Origin: Terriglobia bacterium
GTDB taxonomy: Bacteria; Acidobacteriota; Terriglobia; Bryobacterales; UBA6623
Assembly: GCA_009841225.1 (NCBI GenBank)
Contig: VXMF01000011.1
Span: 223,052 to 287,051 of the forward strand
Direction of reading: 5' to 3'
DNA length: 64,000 nt
Translations under genes and position numbers: made by a program
The notes under the pieces: model-generated
What the model saw: only the letters and a program-made list of their open reading frames with translations
The model's database searches: none
What the model was told of the DNA's origin: nothing
Shown: positions 61,322-64,000 of the stretch, in pieces
Layout of the letters: every line of letters starts with the position of its first letter
Numbering within the stretch: the stretch's first letter is position 1

Positions 61322-61792
61322 ATGCCGCGCAGGCGAGAAGTTCCCGTCCGGGTCCCGGCGCCGGATCCGGTCTTCAACTCGACCTTGGTGTCGAAGTTCA
61401 TCAACTGCATGATGTGGGATGGCAAGAAATCCGTATCCGAGCGCATCTTCTACGAGGCGATGGAGAGGATCCGCAGCAGCACCGGCGAGGATCCGCTGCC
61501 GATCTTCAAGAAGGCGGTCGAGAATGCCAAGCCGGTCGTCGAGGTGAAGTCCCGCCGCGTGGGCGGCGCGAACTACCAGGTGCCGATCGAGGTCCGGCCG
61601 AACCGCCGCCAGTCGCTGGCGCTGCGCTGGCTGATCGGGAACGCCCGCAATCGCAGCGAGAACCGCATGGCCGACCGACTCGGCAACGAGCTGCTGGAAA
61701 CCGCGCAGGGGCGCGGAACCACCATCAAGAAGAAGGACGACGTCCACCGCATGGCCGAGGCCAACAAGGCCTTTGCGCACTTCCGCTGGTAG
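61322..61792 (+). CDS. rpsG: Small ribosomal subunit protein uS7
   Basis: 156 residues, normal length, with GGAGGG upstream of the ATG, 20 bases after rpsL. Motifs are [37 protein letters not shown] (parts), [26 protein letters not shown] (parts) and the C-terminal [20 protein letters not shown]. It binds the 3' domain of 16S rRNA near the E and P sites and nucleates 30S assembly. In other bacteria S7 represses its own operon. Confidence 0.98.
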   Translation: MPRRREVPVRVPAPDPVFNSTLVSKFINCMMWDGKKSVSERIFYEAMERIRSSTGEDPLPIFKKAVENAKPVVEVKSRRVGGANYQVPIEVRPNRRQSLALRWLIGNARNRSENRMADRLGNELLETAQGRGTTIKKKDDVHRMAEANKAFAHFRW

Positions 61793-61822
61793 TCCCGAGC
61801 CACGAGTTCAGAGCAAGTTCCG

Positions 61823-63913
<2,091 letters not shown>

Positions 63914-63946
63914 GTCTACGAGCCCATCGAAGAGGAGAGGGAAACC

Positions 63947-64000
63947 ATGGCAAAGGAAAAGTTTGATCGCTCGAAGCCGCACGTGAACGTGGGCACGATC
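63947..64000 (+). CDS. tuf: Elongation factor Tu, 5' part
   Basis: Only the first 18 residues are in the window: AKEKFDRSKPHVNVGTI after the Met, the invariant N terminus of EF-Tu just before its G1 loop. AGGAGAGG lies upstream of the ATG. It is the next gene of the str operon, 33 bases after fusA, and continues past the right edge. Confidence 0.93.
   Translation, partial: MAKEKFDRSKPHVNVGTI

Overview
The window (64 kb, high GC) looks like a chromosomal contig from an Acidobacteriota bacterium, most likely of the Solibacter/Bryobacter group. The evidence is lineage-typical protein architecture: a PQQ-type sugar dehydrogenase with a C-terminal domain of the 'Solibacter C-terminal' (TIGR03437) type, a VWFA-related acidobacterial protein, a 1061-residue Oar-like TonB receptor with a carboxypeptidase-regulatory plug, and an exported S55 (SpoIVB-like) peptidase. 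The tandem RND pumps and Tat-signal sugar-metabolism proteins fit the same group. The assignment is inferred from architecture, not from a 16S gene. I see no insertion sequence, prophage, CRISPR array, rRNA or tRNA.

Layout. Bases 1-6.3 kb hold the 3' end of a mannonate dehydratase-like gene, an exported ceramidase-like amidase, a DinB protein, a methyltransferase and the PQQ dehydrogenase. From 6.5 to 11.2 kb (minus strand) come a photolyase and a three-gene Tat-exported sugar cluster (two TIM-barrel proteins around a Gfo/Idh/MocA oxidoreductase). From 11.5 to 17.8 kb (minus) lies a housekeeping block, clpX-lon-engB-rho. From 17.9 to 21.0 kb (minus) lies dapD-otsA-otsB (lysine/peptidoglycan precursor plus trehalose). 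From 21.4 to 24.5 kb (plus) come a polysaccharide deacetylase, two tandem thymidylate-kinase-like genes and a phosphoglycolate phosphatase-like gene. From 24.5 to 31.6 kb come a glutaryl-CoA dehydrogenase, a sirtuin, mutM, menC, a PP2C phosphatase, ygfZ, a metallo-beta-lactamase-fold hydrolase and a DJ-1/PfpI protein. From 31.6 to 44.5 kb come the VWA protein, lysC-dapB, the TonB receptor, the S55 peptidase with a beta-propeller partner, and a fatty-acid desaturase. From 44.7 to 48.3 kb come an NHL-repeat protein, a small ABM-like protein, nusB, ribH and a redoxin gene interrupted in frame by TGA. From 48.5 to 58.9 kb come a fused E1 alpha/beta 2-oxoacid dehydrogenase, a DUF192 protein and an RND efflux adaptor with two permeases. 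From 59 to 64 kb come two small exported proteins and the start of the str operon (rpsL-rpsG-fusA-tuf), the last gene being cut by the window edge.

Most striking observation. The redoxin gene at 47287-48342 (minus) is best read as a selenoprotein. An in-frame TGA sits exactly at the first position of a C-x-x-C-type redox motif (W-U-P-F-C). It is followed 14 nt later by a perfect 6-bp stem with a 5-nt G-containing loop, matching the spacing of bacterial SECIS elements. A conventional caller would split it into two fragments. The protein would be an exported thioredoxin-like domain fused to a DsbD-alpha-like domain.

Other points. Many starts are preceded at 5-8 nt by a TANNNT -10-like hexamer with no Shine-Dalgarno sequence, which suggests frequent leaderless transcripts. 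The str-operon promoter carries a 14-bp alternating C/G palindrome between -35 and -10. The second thymidylate-kinase-like protein has arginine in place of the P-loop lysine.
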